The translations under genes were made by a program, and so were the position numbers. The notes under the pieces are model-generated. The model worked only from the letters and a program-made list of their open reading frames with translations. It made no database searches and was not told the origin of the DNA. Shown piece after piece: positions 63,827 to 64,000 of a DNA stretch of 64,000 nucleotides (its first letter is position 1; each line of letters opens with the position of its first letter). The stretch covers positions 225,254 to 289,253 of the forward strand of contig NZ_WKYV01000006.1 of NCBI RefSeq assembly GCF_009677585.1, written 5' to 3'. The stretch is from Lactonifactor sp. BIOML-A5 (GTDB taxonomy: Bacteria > Bacillota > Clostridia > Lachnospirales > Lachnospiraceae).

Positions 63827-64000
63827 TTTTGTGTATGTAAAGTTCGAGATAAAATAGTCGGCCAGCGCAGCGTTGCAGACGGACGGATATAGGAGGGAGC
63901 ACCAGGGGGACAGGGCCAGGCCAGGGGCCGGGGTATAGGGACAAGTCAGCTCGAGGCTCCGTTCCCCTCAGCTAAGTCCTACCAGCTGCTAAACTCGTCA
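63827..64000 (+). repeat. Dispersed repeat, copy 2
   Basis: Matches copy 1 from TTTTGTGTATGT through GCAGACGGACGGATATAG, GGGACAGGGCCAGG and the loop GTCAGCTCGAGGCTCCG. It lacks the tandem duplication, and its right arm is degraded, so the long perfect stem is lost. It may run past the window end. The stretch 63717-63826 before it is AT-rich with no gene. Confidence 0.75.

Noticed and set aside
63717..63944. Long N-terminal extension of the pseudouridine synthase
   Set aside because: The upstream 76 codons read through the dispersed repeat and an AT-rich gap and bear no similarity to the enzyme family.

Overview
The window looks like a chromosome segment of a spore-forming Clostridia, most likely Lachnospiraceae. 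Evidence is moderate GC, AGGAGG-type ribosome binding sites, a SpoVG homologue, GlgC/GlgD, DnaD plus a DnaC/DnaI-type loader, a YhaN/YhaO pair and a V-type ATPase operon. The genus cannot be fixed from sequence alone.

Positions 1 to about 24,543 are the right-hand part of a prophage; its left end lies outside the window. It is inserted in a tRNA-Pro(CGG) gene whose 3' half remains at 24,502-24,543, next to a tyrosine integrase. Reading leftwards from the attachment site come the integrase, a DUF4041/GIY-YIG protein resembling the SNIPE defence nuclease, an ImmA-type protease, CI and Cro. A long leftward early operon follows: an excisionase-like HTH protein, a Rad50-like ATPase, RecT, a MazG-like protein, an MBL-fold hydrolase, a free-standing HNH endonuclease, an Acb2-like anti-defence protein, SSB, an ERCC4-type nuclease, a HAD phosphatase, a CHC2 primase and a helicase. 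Several genes shorter than about 60 codons are added. Three genes appear to start at ATC. The late operon runs the other way and ends with an endolysin at the window start, so the two operons converge.

Between them (473-4,240) sits an accessory island. An AbrB-like regulator is surrounded by four copies of a 13-bp palindrome. Three of the copies lie inside the 17-bp spacers of three promoters, giving a compact regulon that includes a second tyrosine recombinase. An XRE regulator at its edge shares a 19-bp operator with an XRE regulator on the host side of the attachment site.

From 24,559 on the sequence is chromosomal. In order: an RsmF-type rRNA methyltransferase, the host XRE regulator, spoVG, glgDC, murC, a DnaA-box-rich intergenic region, a dnaD-dnaC-prs operon, yhaNO, asnS, an ECF sigma factor with a membrane-anchored beta-propeller protein, an M29 aminopeptidase, a large lipid- or membrane-anchored protein of unknown role, a methyltransferase, two YitT paralogues flanking an MFS transporter, the nine-gene V-ATPase operon (predicted Na+-coupled), an orphan sugar-binding lipoprotein, a YtvI-like permease and an RluA-type pseudouridine synthase. 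Two very large DNA palindromes lie at 50,943-51,603; the first belongs to a dispersed repeat family with a second copy at the window end.
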